64,000 bases of DNA from Sipunculus nudus (GCA_026874595.1 CM049306.1:88512142-88576141), one strand, 5' to 3'; shown: positions 23,101 through 35,708, numbered from the stretch's first letter. A program made the numbers and translations. Notes: generated by a model not told the origin, from the letters alone.

Positions 23101-25359
23101 AGAATATTTAATCCTTGCCATCCGACTTCTGTGGTGGGCAATTATTTTCCATTTTTAATTGCTTTGCAAGGTTTCCATAATCTCGATCTCACATTGTGCA
23201 TCCATTATTAATATCAATTAGCAATTAATATAAATTTTGATGAGGCCCAACAACAACGAGCAAAATTTCTTAGCTACTAACTATTTCCGGTTACAAAAAT
23301 CCATCCAAAGTATCTTACTTAAAAGGGTTATTTAGATATAAGGTATCATAAAAAGGCACCGATAAATATGTCACTTCCTGGTTACGTCGTGTTACTCATT
23401 GAGGAAACTATATATTTTACAACATACTTGCTGCAACGGCTGTGTCCTCTAGTGTTGCACGTGGTGCTGCAGTAAAAGTTTTTTTCATCTAAAGAGAGAA
23501 TGCTACATTTAATATTTCATTCTATTTTATCTCGAAGCAAAATGACACAAAGCTCGAAAGTTTTTATGGTAATTCTGTATGAGTATAAAGATAAAGAAAG
23601 TTCATTGTCAGCTGCAATCGCACAAAAAAGCACGACATTCCAAGTGACGGGGAATTAGGCATAAGTCAAAGAACCATTTTTATTAGGCAGCTGAAGAAAC
23701 TTGTGATAATTTCACATGCATGGCGACGAAAATATGACATTTCTGAAAGGATCTCGTGGTTTTATATTTCTGACCGTGTGTCAGGCGCAATTTTAATAAA
23801 AAAAAAAAAAAAACTGATACAAATCAATGCCACTCAAGTGACTTCCCAGTGGTCGTGATTTGGCACCTCTTTCATGAAGAATCAATGTTTAAATGTAACG
23901 TCGCACCGATTGTTGACACATTCTCTCCACCTGACATCAGATTTTATGTGGCTTTTTCATCTTGTAAATGTATCCAGCAGTCTGGCGGGTATTCTATGCA
24001 TGGAGTTAGTAAATCAATTATGCAAATTTATGCATGTGATTTTCAATGCTTGGTTGTCATGTTCTGTTTAAAAATAAAACGTGTTACATATTCCGTGTAG
24101 GATGTGACTAAGTGGTCACAACTGTTTTTGACTAGTATTTATCTGCGAATGCCTCTAAAGGAACCTTCTTATTGAAAGGAGGGCGTAATCTTTATAATAT
24201 AAATTATCATATGAGAAATAATGATATATGTAAGAAAAAGTCTTGATTGTTTTACTTCTATTATTTTAATTAAAAAACTCCCAATGCACCAACTGTATCA
24301 ATCAGAATACTTGCATTTATAACTAAGTTCTCTAAAAATCAGAATGGTTCGGTTTAAGGATGTCACGTACGTAATTATGAAGAAGACTTTTTAAAGCCAA
24401 GTATAGGTATAACCCTACATTTAAGATACGTTTTCCGGTACGAGGATATCCCATACGTTACGGCAACTTATCGTTAACAAGGTTCGTAACGCGGACGTAA
24501 AAAATGATCATGTTCTAAATTTCTGTACGTAACTGCGATGTATTTTTTTTTGCATTATGTCTGCCATTTGTGATGTTGCTTAGAAAAAAAACGAAAGAAC
24601 ATTAATAATTGATGGGCAAGTTGCCAACACGCTGCTCAAATGTGCGCTAAGCGTAATATCGTGTATACGTAACGCTAAGTATGCTGGGGATTCTCAGATT
24701 TATTCTCTACACTCTGTGCCAATCCGTACTTAAAAGACTCCAACTCTCCTGCTTAACTTAAAGGAATGAGGTTCTAAATAGACCGAAGGCGTATGAAGGC
24801 AAGCAATGAAGAGAGTAAATTAAGGCCCTTAAAACATGCTAGAATTGAATTGTTTCAAGGCTAATTAAATGAACATGATTTGTTTGGTGAAAAGGACTGA
24901 GTTAATGAAATATGTGAAACTTCGTACGTATGGGTTTATGTATGCTGTGACAAAAATTTTGCTTATGAAATTTGAAAGTTTAAACAAGTATTTCCGGCCC
25001 TGTCGCAATCCCTAACGTGTAGTGTTTTTTAATGGATACGCCCTCTGGTGGAATGGTCGGAGATTATGTCGGAACCTTTGAGCACGGAACTGATACTGAA
25101 ATAAAGCCACATAAACGTATGCGGATTCCGGTATAAATTCGTGTTGAATGTTTATTAGGAGGGCGGTAAAACAATGCGGAATGGGACCAATGGTGTCAAA
25201 ACCCGTTTGATCACGCTGCGTCCGTAGTTTATACACCTAGTAACCATGTAGGGTGGTCGCTATATATACCGCTATATATTCACTCTTGGAATGACATTTT
25301 CCGGGTGTTTTATTCCGCATCCGGCAAACCTCATACCGCTAGCTAAATAAATGTGTCGA
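23101..25359. other. Intergenic; possible inverted-repeat element near 24,395-24,700
   Basis: 24,395-24,700 is enriched in CGTAAC/GTACG words and starts TAA-AGCCAAGTATAGG, with a loosely inverted AAGTATGCTGGGG near 24,676. This resembles the Harbinger-type copies at 44-45 kb but is too diverged to call. The rest shows nothing. Confidence 0.35.
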
Positions 25360-25439
25360 CAGGGGCGTCAATATGGGGGGGGGGGGTTATTTATTCTGCC
25401 CAACTTTTGAACAAGGGCGGGGGAGGGATGACGCCACTG
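25360..25439. mobile_element. hAT-type mini-MITE, 80 bp
   Basis: Starts CAGGGGCGTC and ends GACGCCACTG, a 10-bp terminal inverted repeat with one mismatch (CAGGGGCGTC against CAGTGGCGTC). The same termini occur on the 433-bp copy at 58,326. The 8-bp flanks TGTGTCGA/GTTGACGA match at five positions. Interior is G-rich low complexity. It is either a heavily deleted copy or a minimal one. Confidence 0.6.
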
Positions 25440-26080
25440 GTTGACGATACTATAGCTGGAAGACCGCATATCGCGCCACGTAATCCCAGCATTACAGATT
25501 ATAATGATTTCTTCGAAAGTCACGTGATCGTTTGTCTGTAAGCGTGTCTTTTTTTAGGTATCGACAAACTTATTTGAATAAATGAACATTACGGTTATAA
25601 ACAATGTTTCGGAAGCTGGCAATCGGGATAAATGTATACATGTTTTATCGGCCAAGGCTCGGACATCGGTTATATCGGGCACAACAACAAACCTGTTGCA
25701 AAAGGATAGATGTTCCATCAGAACTTATTCCTGTCAGGCCGTATCCTTTTTACCCTACACTCGGACATTACGGCGTGCTCAGCCACATCCTATTAGAGTC
25801 GGATTACTGTTTAAAGTCTCACCAAATTATAAGAAATCAAACTGAGGCCCGTGAAGCTCAGGAAACCCTTGTCTAGTATGAACAGTCGGAGCATGTGACG
25901 TGACACTTGATGCACGATGTGCCGCGCTGATACTGTGAACATTAGAAAACTTAATAAATAGGCTGTCACGACGACTATCTGCGATTGTGTTACTGTTTAT
26001 CATATACAGAGGATAAAACATAGCAAGTTGAATACAAAACACGTATATGAAACACAGAGAATATATAGAGGTGCTTTAAT
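25440..26080. other. Intergenic, nothing recognised
   Basis: Overlapping chance frames of 83-90 codons; no motif. Confidence 0.45.
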
Positions 26081-26082
26081 AT

Positions 26083-26302
26083 CAGAAATCAGTGCAGGCG
26101 GGCTATTTTTTTTTTTTTTACCCTTTTTGTGTTTCGATAAAAATGTCATATGATCAAGGAAGGCATGATAATAACAGAATTCTTTGATAAACAGGTAAAA
26201 TCACTACAGAACAAAGGAATTATATTATTTTATCTTTTTGAAAGATGAAAATCAAAATAACAAAATTTTGAAGCGGGGGTTAAAATTGACGCGGGCGGTA
26301 CC
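26083..26302. mobile_element. MITE family M, copy 2 (ends eroded)
   Basis: Colinear with the interior of 6,929-7,248: AGAAATCAGTGCAGGCGGGC at the left, GTTTCGATAAAAATGTCATA and GCATGATAATAACA in the middle, TTGACGCGGGCGGTACCT at the right. The outer GTATGGTTCTCAGGCAC repeats are missing or mutated. Confidence 0.75.
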
Positions 26303-26411
26303 TATGCGGTACGGTATGAAGCACGATGTATGACAATTACCACCAACCAATTTTCCACCGAGTATGACCAATATGTTATCTTTGTATCGAAAACTACCCA
26401 CGCCCACCCTG

Positions 26412-26429
26412 CCCCCCCCCCCCCCCCCC
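26412..26429. repeat. Poly-C tract
   Basis: Run of 18 C. Confidence 0.9.
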
Positions 26430-26540
26430 GTCCTCCCTCGACTTGAATCGATTCTATCTGCTCTTGATCATCACACATCACACTGCAGATCCCATGTACA
26501 ATCCACACACAGGCAGTTTTTCAGTTCGTTCATTAGGGTA

Positions 26541-26644
26541 TACCCGCTCTCATTGGTCTGATAGCACCCGTTCCGTCATTGGGCTAAGAATCAAACCGAT
26601 AAGAGCTTGTGTCCCGGTGTATAATCAGACCAACGAGAGCGGTA
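26541..26644. repeat. Inverted repeat, about 21-bp arms
   Basis: CCCGCTCTCATTGGTCTGAT (in 26,541-26,562) pairs with ATCAGACCAACGAGAGCGGT (26,624-26,643) with one or two mismatches, across a loop of about 61 bases. Could be the ends of a tiny foldback element or a structured site. No gene context. Confidence 0.7.
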
Positions 26645-27528
26645 GTGGCATGTTTTAAAGTTTGGGCTGGATGTACAATGCAATACCACACTTTCAGTGG
26701 TCTGGATTGCAATTCTGTGCTCTGTGCGCACCCTGGTGTTCCAGCCCCGAGAACCTTGCTATACAAAGCTCCGTTAGGAGCCAAGTATTTTTGCAGCTGG
26801 GCACGATTTGATTAAATCACAACGACAGTTGTTTTATCCCCCGTTTCGCATGTTATCGGCTACGTTAGATAAAGCTGTATCGGACTGGTAAGGCCAAATG
26901 TATATCATTTTGTTGTTGACTGTGTCCCTTCACACAGAACAGCATTACAGTTTATGGAGCATATAAACAACATCTTCTGCGAATACGCAAATAATACTCC
27001 GCGTTGCCAAAATATAATCACAGACATATGTTTGGCCACATTGTGCTATCAAGCATGAGAACACACCACTAACAGGTTATCATGTTATCTGGAGTCTTAA
27101 TATCAAAAACTGTAAGGCATTATGGCAGTTTATTTCCTATAATTATAATTTATGAATTATGAGTTTATAAATAATCCCCATCTCAAACACAACATTAGCT
27201 CGGGCGAACCCATCATACAGCCTGAATCCTGCGTATTTTACAATATTCGCCCGTATTTTCCAAACTTTTAATTTGATCAACACTCGCGAAGGGATCAGGT
27301 AACACAACTGTTTGTTCGAGCTAGTTGAACCGTCGGGTTAAAGTTTTCTTGAAGCACTTAATAACCGAGTGCCTGTGAATGTTAAGACACAGCGCTACAC
27401 TGTTGTCTCGTTATGCCTTATTTGATGAAATAAACTTCCTCTCAGTGAATGCAGACATATTCACAAAACCTTAGACTGACAGCCTCATATCTCATACATG
27501 TCTAATAAACACTAATGCAAATACATTA
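26645..27528. other. Intergenic, nothing recognised
   Basis: No feature supported. Confidence 0.5.

Positions 27529-27597
<69 letters not shown>
27529..27597. repeat. (TA)n(TG)n microsatellite
   Basis: TA run interrupted by TAAATA, ending in a short (TG)n. Confidence 0.9.
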
Positions 27598-27598
<1 letters not shown>

Positions 27599-28179
27599 AA
27601 CAGATCAATCATGTCATTCAGTAAAATATCTCCTCAATTCATCATGGTAAAGTTTTCCGTATGACCACCGATGAAAAATTTATATAAGCAACGACTGTCC
27701 AAGAAAGCATCCAGTTTTTGTTCTTCACAGAGCTCGCTAAGCTGAAATATAAGTAATATATTGACAGTCATATCAACGAAATGACATGTATTTCAGCTTT
27801 CCATATATTGTTGTAAAAGTTACAGCTAAATCTATCGTAACCCCATTGTCACATCCCCGAAGGAATTTCCAGGTTTTTTCGAATGGTGGACTAAACCGGC
27901 GGAGCTCATACATACACTCAAAAAGATGGAGAGACGTGTTTAACATAAACAATAACAGTATAATAAAAATAAACTTATACAATTATCTGGAGAGGCGTTC
28001 CGCCTACATAGTACTAAAATCCATAGAGTCCATATGAATACACAAATGCACGGAGTCCTGATTAATCCTGAATGCACACTACACAGAAAGTCCGCCTGAC
28101 ACTGATACCGCTGGTCACATGATCGTCGTGAATAAGGAATGTACTCCTCGAGCCCTGGTGGTTTTATATTCATTACTCA

Positions 28180-28680
28180 CGGTACACAAGCGCTTCGCGC
28201 CGTTCAACAAGTCACAAGCTTAAAACGGTCTCTACTCCGAGGTACTCGCTTCTCTTAATCAATGACAGATAGGCTCACCGGCCTAGTTGTAGCGTCACTC
28301 AGTGTCGACAGTGTCTGAACTGAAGAATCATCCCTGGTATATCCAGAAATCTGTACCCGAAAATGCCACCGCACACGACAATATTCGGTAGCACACACAG
28401 ATCAGCGTATCAATTGTCCTTTAGTCTGTTCGCTGGCCTACACAACATCAGATACACAGGCTATTTACAAGTCCTGTAAGCACAACTCACAAGTCCGTTA
28501 GCGAGATTACGTTGGCCGCTCGCAGGCTCTGACATGCAATACACCGGGAAATCATCCCTCCGCTGATCAGATCACAGACAACCTCAGACACTACTCTGCC
28601 CCGACAAATTGCCAGACTACAGCATCTAACGCGCTGACCTAGGAGATATTGCCTTTACTCTCGCGTCTTATGCATACATA
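28180..28680. other. CpG-richer island in AT-rich DNA
   Basis: By eye GC is near one half here against roughly one third around it, with many CpG dinucleotides. No long frame, RNA gene or repeat was recognised. It may be a promoter or first exon of an unseen transcript, or a decayed element. A 113-codon frame starts just downstream (28,684-29,025) without motif. Confidence 0.3.
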
Positions 28681-29615
28681 CTGATGCTAACGTCAAACAT
28701 CCTGACCGCTCTTGGCCTATCGCCTTACAATGTTATGAGACCTGTCGTTCAATGCATGAATACTAAAATGGACACGCATCCAGAGACAAAAGTGTCGGAA
28801 AATTATTTTTGTAGGTGCGTTGCCTTTGAAGTCTACAATAATCATTGTTATTATAGAAAACCGTCTAGACTAACGCTGAGGAATCTGACAAAAAACGATT
28901 TTCACAGAATTACGACTGAACTGAAACCTACCTCAAATATCACCAGGGTTCCCATAACCTCCGTTCCCACGCTAACATGTTTACTGCATATTAAACAATC
29001 ATCTGGTTATACTTTACTTTCTTAAATGTGCAATACCAAGATAATAAATAAACAATTCACAGTTCTCTGGTGACACCCACAACAACGCCTTTGCAATATA
29101 AGTTGGGTTGAAAATGCGCCGTTATATTAACCGGGAAATCTCCGTTACTCGGTCTTAATCACAAAATCTGCCTAAATTGTCTTTACGAGGATTATAAAGT
29201 ACGTTTAATTAACTGAACTCCTAATCCTAGTGATGGCGGGAAAATAAAAGGCGGTATTTTTGTGGAGCTTTTTATTAAACAGCGAAATTAGATTTGTTTT
29301 TAACCATTTTAATTAAGATGAAAGGTCTTCATCAAATATAAAGTTTTTGATACTTTCTTTGACTTTGAAGTGATTTCAAATATCCCTGGGAAAATCATTA
29401 TTCGTAATAATAATCATTCAACAGTAATTACAAACGTAAAGTTAAGACACGTATTATTAGGTGGGTGATGTGGTGTCATTTTAATTAATACTGTATTATT
29501 TTGGTAATTCAGATATTTCACCTGACCTTACTTCATGACATTTTCATTTGAATGGTATTTTTTTAAGGTGTCCTGGAATAAGAAAAACTAGATGTGGTCA
29601 GACAATGGTCCTCAG
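28681..29615. other. Intergenic, nothing recognised
   Basis: AT-rich; one motif-free 113-codon plus-strand frame (28,684-29,025). Confidence 0.45.
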
Positions 29616-29829
29616 AGGGCCCCGCATTTCTGCAAGTTCTGGACAAATTTACATATGGGTGAAAAATCAAGTTAAATTTGAAATATATGACAAACAGTAA
29701 CAGGTTTTTATCTATACGCATGAGGGAAAAAATCCTACTGGATCAAATGATATGAAAGAAGATATGTCTGAAATAATGTGTGCAATGAAATAAATCACCG
29801 AATGTAATCTGTTAGCCATATTTGATTTT

Positions 29830-30806
29830 GAGCCAATCTGTTATTCAATAGGTCCTATAGAGCCCTCATAGGCACCAATGATCCCTGTGAAATTAGGAAA
29901 GCTGCAGTAGGTTGTTGTTGAGTTATTGTGTGTGAAAGAAAATCAGCCATCGGGCTGTGGCGACCATATTGGAATTCCAACAGGTCTGTAATTCAACAGG
30001 TCAGGATCCCTTATAGGTACCAATCATCCCTGAGAATTTGGGAAAGCTGCAGTATGCTGTTGTTGAGTTAACGCGCGAAAGCAAATCAGCGATTGGGCTG
30101 TGGTGGCCATATTTGAATTACAACAAGTCTGTAATTCGATAGGTCTGGAGCCCTCATAGGAACCAATCATCCCTGTGAAACTGGAAAAGCTGCAGTAGGT
30201 TGTTGTTGAGTTATTGTGTGTGAAAAAAAAGCAATTGGGCTGTGGCGGCCATATTGGAATTCCGACAGGTCTGTAATCCAACAGGTCTGGATCCCTTATA
30301 GGTACCAATCAACACGTGAATTTGGGAAAGCTGCAGTATGTTGTTGTTGAGTTATCGCACGCAAAAGAAAATCAGTAATTGGGCTGTGGTGGCCATATTG
30401 TTATTCCGGCAAGTCTGTAATTTGATAGGTCTGGAGCCCTTATAGGTACCAATCAACACTGTGAATTTGGGAAAGCTGCAGTATGTTGTTGTTGAGTTAT
30501 CGCACGCAAAAAGAAATCAGTGATCGGGCTGTGGCGGCCATACTGGAATTCCGACAAGTCTGTAATACCATAGGTCTGGAGCCCTCATAGGTACCAATCA
30601 ACAATGTATATTTGGGAAAGCTGCAGTTTGTTGTTGTTGAGTTATCGCGCGCGAAAGAAAATCAGCAATTGGGCTGTGGCGGCCATATTGGAATTCCGAC
30701 AAGTCTGTAATTCGATAGGTCCGGAGCCCTCATAGGTACCAATCAACATTGTATATTTGGGAAAGCTGCAGTTTGTTGTTGTTGAGTTATCGCGCGCAAA
30801 AGAAAG
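29830..30806 (+). repeat. Seven tandem ~145-bp units
   Basis: The anchor word AAAGCTGCAGT occurs seven times. Its GCTGCAG lies at 29,901, 30,046, 30,189, 30,330, 30,475, 30,620 and 30,765, giving steps of 145, 143, 141, 145, 145 and 145. Each unit also has TTGTTGTTGAGTTAT, GGGCTGTGG.GGCCATA and CATAGGTACCAATCA. Confidence 0.95.
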
Positions 30807-30813
30807 TGTCACT

Positions 30814-30862
30814 GACGGAAGGACGGAAGTACGGAAGGACGGATGGACGGAAGGACGGACTG
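30814..30862 (+). repeat. GGAC/GGAA microsatellite
   Basis: About eleven ACGG-type tetranucleotide units (ACGGAAGGACGGAAGTACGG and so on) between the 145-bp array and the terminal hairpin. Confidence 0.9.
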
Positions 30863-30883
30863 ACACGGTGATCATTTTGGGCA

Positions 30884-30898
30884 CCGCTTGTCAAGCGG
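30884..30898 (+). other. Terminal hairpin of the Helentron-like element
   Basis: CCGCTTG-T-CAAGCGG, perfect 7-bp stem, four bases before the CTAA terminus. Confidence 0.75.
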
Positions 30899-30906
30899 GG
30901 CCCTAA

Positions 30907-33900
30907 TAAGTTGCAAATAGTACAAACACACACGAGTAAAGGGTAGGTGGGATAATCTTGTACAAAATCACATTGTAATGTAATTAAGATTGGAGCCCAT
31001 ACATTGCAATATATTAGTACAGCTTTATATAATGGTTAACCTGTATTCTTAAGAGTATAACAAAACACTTGTTGCCACATATCTGGTGATCTAACAGTGA
31101 ACATGTAATAAAGTAAATAATAGTAAATTTCGGTAAAATTTACATGAATTTATTAATGTAAACGAGCTGAAACAATTTGATACGATGTAGAACCATAATG
31201 GTGCCCATTCATTTATTAGGTACATACATTAAACATATAATATAGTTTCTTTCTATGATGATATCTGCCAATATTTCGCTCTGAAGCTTGTTGCTTACTC
31301 ATGTATATAAGTGAAAATAAACTTGCACTGCATACGATAAGTTTATCTAAATATAACATAGCGCACGCTTCACAAATTGAAGAGTTTTCACGCTTCAAAC
31401 TGGTGTTTCACAGCTTTGTAAGCCCGTGGTTCTTCTATTTGGTTGAATGTCGTCGCGCATGCGCAAAGGCAGACCTCCTATATATCGGTCTTGTTCTGGT
31501 ATCAGGATCAGCTTCTTATGTTTTGCATTCAAAGGCCGAGGAATACATCCGTCCATAGATGATAGGAGTGGCTTTGTTCTGAAGCTTACCTGTGACCCGG
31601 TTTTTTGAAGACTGACAATCTGTTGTTACGGGGTGACAAAAAAGCGAAAATGTTATGACAAGAAAATGTTATTAGGATTATGGTGGCGGTATGTAGGCCC
31701 CGACTACATATCTGACGTAGTTGTGAATATTTTCGACAAATTGCTGTATAAGCATAAGGTAATTTTATTCAAGTAGACCCAACACAAGGGTTGCCCTCAC
31801 ATTTCTGGATATTTTCAAATAAACGAAACCCAAATTGCACCTGTATTTTAATTTGTGCCTTTGTTTTTTAAATTAAGTTTATAATGAAATATACTAACGT
31901 GCAGGATCACGTCTTCGCCCCACCAGATGTCGCCGCTCTCACAACCTCGTTCTAGGTGAACCAATTCAGACTTTCGATGAAGAATGTTTACGCTTGGTTG
32001 ATGTGTGATTTATCCTGTACCTGCATATGTTGTATATTTTCAGCAATTTTGTGCATAGATTTAGATGACATGTACTGTTTCGCGATATCAAAGTTTATCC
32101 CACATGAAGGTTTAAAGCATATGAGTCAACTACGGAGGAGACTTCCTTACTTTGTGTATGTGTCAGAAAGTAGCAAGGATAAACATTCTGTTAAGACAGA
32201 ACAAAATATTGCAGGGCTACGGCCTTCATAAATCTATGTGAGGGTGACCGGGGTCGAAGAATCAGAGACAGTTCATATATAATGTACGTATACCAAGCGT
32301 AAATGGTGACATGTCCCCATGGTCATTCTACGTGTTTTGAAACATTAATTTACGCTGCAATATAACACAAAGAGAAGAAATGCAATGGAGAGATTGAAAC
32401 AGGAGAGAAGTCCTTAAGTTAAATACCGTCAAGATTGACTGTGTAAAAAGTGTAATCAAAGTGACATGTAGATGATTGGAAATTCGACGTATTTATGCTG
32501 GGATCCTAATGCCCGATGTTTTTTTAGGCCGGTCGAATTTTCTATGCCCCGTAACCCTAATCTGGGCCAATTTCAAAAAGGCGTTAGCTTCCGAATTATT
32601 AAACTCCCGAAGACACGGAGGGCGGATAGTAGGACTATACATCGATTCTGAAATTATAATTTTTTTTGGTCCGATTTCATGATTATAACAATTTTTTTTT
32701 CTTTTACACAATTGCAGCTGGTACATTTAGAGCATGAATGTGGAAGAAATAAAATGAAATGCAATTAAGTGCAGGGTCTGTTAAAAAATATCTTAGATCA
32801 GATTTCATATAAAACGATTATGCAGGATTATTAGAGCAGATCGAATACCCCGGCCTGTCGACGTTACCTTAAGAATACTAGAATACCCAACTCTGACGAC
32901 CTCCATTTCTGGTCCTTGGACCATTTTATCTGTGATGATTAACATTACTGACGGTGGCAGGAAATTTGTGTCACACAACTCCTCTCTCGCCATGGATCGG
33001 AAATTCACGTTTCATGGTCTTGTACTACGTCAGTGTACCCATCGGGTAAATTCAGCTCATGAACAACCCTTTCCGGGACGAACATAATCTGAGTACCAGA
33101 GAGTGTAACCGCAGGACCTAGACACTTCTTATGTAAACATCCAATGCGTGCCTGGTGGAATCTTCTTTAAAGTGGCACAATCATTTATTTGACCTTTATA
33201 AACTAAAGGTATTACCTTGAAACTTTCATAAAAATAGGCCAGAAAACGTGGACATCACCGCACACAGGCTGTTTGTTTTGTTATATCAATGTGTTTGTAA
33301 TATGTGGGGTACGCCAAAATAATTTAACAAGGGCATCTGGAAGCAATTTTAAGACAGAGCTTTGTAAATGGCGTTTTACAACTAGTTACCTTTCTACCTC
33401 CGCATTTATGCAACCTCAGGTTACATGTTTTCCCCGTATGTCAACATTGCTGTGTTCACAAACATGTTGTTGATAAACAAGTTCACACATCTTCATGAAG
33501 GCCTTATAAGAACAATCAAATTTTCCCCTTAGGTCATTTATATATACACAGAGGAAGCCAGAAGTAATTTAACTTCTTTTTAGGTAGGTGATTGGGAACC
33601 TTTGAAACCTGAAAGTATTTCACTGTGACTAATATCGGCACAAATATATGACCCAGAAACTTGTTAGTTATGGTCCAGGGAGGTCGATGCAAAATCTCTT
33701 CGGAAATCGAAATAAGGTCAGTGTGACCTAAATTCTGTGAGCTATGTGAAAGAATATGTTTTGAGAACCTCGAATGTTAGATGCGCACAAAGTGTATCTG
33801 TTGGACCTGGAAATTACTACCTGAGCTACTATGGAGATTCTGGTGAAATCTTCTGGGAAAACCAAAATTAAGTCACAGCAACCTAAAACAAGCCTTACTT

Positions 33901-35156
33901 TCCAGTGTTCAATGTTGTTTTACAACTATTTGGCATTAGATAATGAAATAATATGCCACATTTTTTATTCTGTCAGAATGTAAAGTTTTAACGAAATAGG
34001 TCCAACAAATTCTACAGAAATATCAGTAACACTTTTTAATTTCACTACTATTAATCCCGTTTGAGAAAATCCATGCATGCTCTGAAATCTAAAGAATCGA
34101 TGCATGCATTGCCTGTATGTTGAATTCAGCTGAGCACCATGGCCCATGGCCCACTTGTTATTAATAAGCAAACTATATAATGAAATGTTCCTATAGTCCG
34201 TTCACCACGTGCTGTCCACCTGTTTTTTTTTTTTTGTAGATAATTTTAAAATAAGTTCTTTAATAACTTTTAAAGACTCTGCACCATATTCCAGCAGATA
34301 TAGTGTCCCTTCACAAACAGCCATCTTTGTTTTAGCTGGTTATATTTTTAGAGGGTTTACATGACAGCATCAGATCAGTAGATTTAAATGGTGTTGTTTT
34401 TGCATGTAACCAATGATCTTGACCGTCATAGGTGGTTTGAAATGTTGTAAAATGTACACCGGACTATATGGCCCACGAAGTCGTCATCTGGCGTACACTC
34501 TGGCTCATCAGTTGCTGTATCCTATTCTTTATTTCAGCCAGACTCTCCTATAGTAATGATGTATGAGTTATTTTCTTTCATACCACGGACCTCCGATTTA
34601 TGTTCGTCTGTAAGGCGTATCTCTGTGTGATTGCCACTGGCGGAAGCAAAGCTAAATTTGCCCAAACATAAATATCAGCTCGGGGAGCAACGTGGGTGTA
34701 TAAAAACTGTCAGACTGGTTTCTCTCCTATCCTTACATATATTCAGTTTCAACAATATTAAATTAATATTCCTTTTTGTTTCAATAATTACGAGCCGTTT
34801 TAAGGGTAATAATATCATGTGTGACAAGTGAGACATTAAAAAGAGAATCCGCTGACCGATTAGACGAAACATTGTATTAAATCATTTTAAAGAATTGGAT
34901 TTCCTTCCGCCTGGGGAGATAAAAAGAAACAAGGTTACATCGCTAACCCTCTCATGCTTTATCTGAATAAACAAACGGCTAAATTTTAACGCAGCGGAAT
35001 AAAATGAATATAAATTCTCTGAGCGAAGGTAATGTAGCATTAACAATTGAACCGCAGGTCGAAGTGACTGGCTCTTGTTTTGGTAATCTTATTTTCGTAT
35101 TCGTTGTGTTTGGTTTCCAATAAAAGATGAAAGAAATAATAGTGAATTAGTTAAAG
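30907..35156. other. Intergenic; one NRF-1-like palindrome at 31,454-31,465
   Basis: CGCGCATGCGCA is an exact match to the consensus for NRF-1, often found in CpG promoters, but nothing else marks a promoter. A 91-codon plus-strand frame (31,956-32,231) has no motif. The rest is AT-rich without recognised features. Confidence 0.4.
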
Positions 35157-35229
35157 GAAGCACAGATGAAAAGCAAGCTTAAACCCAGTTAACCTGACGC
35201 ATTATGTCTTTGTAATAAAACTTAGTAAA

Positions 35230-35232
<3 letters not shown>

Positions 35233-35294
<62 letters not shown>

Positions 35295-35300
35295 TATATA
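35233..35300. repeat. (TA)n microsatellite in duplicated unit 1
   Basis: Long TA run with one CATA interruption. Confidence 0.9.
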
Positions 35301-35453
35301 GATGTATGAATAGCCATGCTGGTTCATTGTTTTATAGATGGAAAGGGTATACACAGAAAAGTGGTTCACCAGTGTGCAGTGAAGCACAGATGAAAAGCAA
35401 GCTTAAACCCAGTTAACCTGACGCATTATGTCTTTGTAATAAAACTTAGTAAA

Positions 35454-35456
<3 letters not shown>

Positions 35457-35514
<58 letters not shown>
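35457..35514. repeat. (TA)n microsatellite in duplicated unit 2
   Basis: Same run as in unit 1 but shorter. Confidence 0.9.
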
Positions 35515-35550
35515 GATGTATGAATAGCCATGCTGGTTCATTGTTTTATA

Positions 35551-35619
35551 GATGGAAAGGGTATACACAGAAAAGTGGTTCACCAGTGTGCAGTGAACCA
35601 CTTTTCTGTGTATATCCTT

Positions 35620-35625
<6 letters not shown>
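35551..35625. repeat. Hairpin: 33-bp inverted repeat with 9-nt loop
   Basis: GTATACACAGAAAAGTGGTT (35,561-35,580) and the reverse complement after the loop; arms 35,551-35,583 and 35,593-35,625 match at 31 of 33 positions. Confidence 0.85.

Positions 35626-35708
<83 letters not shown>

Larger units (their letters stand above)
29616..30906 (+). mobile_element. Helentron-like / 'pearl'-type non-autonomous element
   Basis: 1.29-kb element. The left end carries AGGGCCCCGC (29,616-29,625) and the right end its exact complement GCGGGGCCCT (30,895-30,904). The core is seven tandem copies of a ~145-bp unit, followed by a GGAC/GGAA tetranucleotide tract, then a perfect 7-bp hairpin with a one-base loop, then CTAA at 30,903-30,906 followed by T. 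A 3' hairpin close to a CTRR end with T next to it is the hallmark of Helitron 3' ends. A tandem core plus an ACGG-type microsatellite matches the pearl/Helentron-derived elements described in bivalves and other invertebrates. No Rep-helicase is encoded. The exact 5' end is uncertain by a few bases. Confidence 0.7.
35157..35596 (+). repeat. Near-perfect tandem duplication, about 220-bp unit
   Basis: 35,157-35,380 (GAAGCACAGATGAAAAGCAA ... CACCAGTGTGCAGT) is repeated at 35,381-35,596. The only clear differences are TA-run length and the last bases. A very recent duplication, or an assembly duplicate. Confidence 0.9.

Noticed and set aside
24395-24700. Another Harbinger-type element
   Set aside because: TAA-AGCC start and CGTAAC-rich interior are suggestive, but the right end does not pair convincingly and no duplication is visible.
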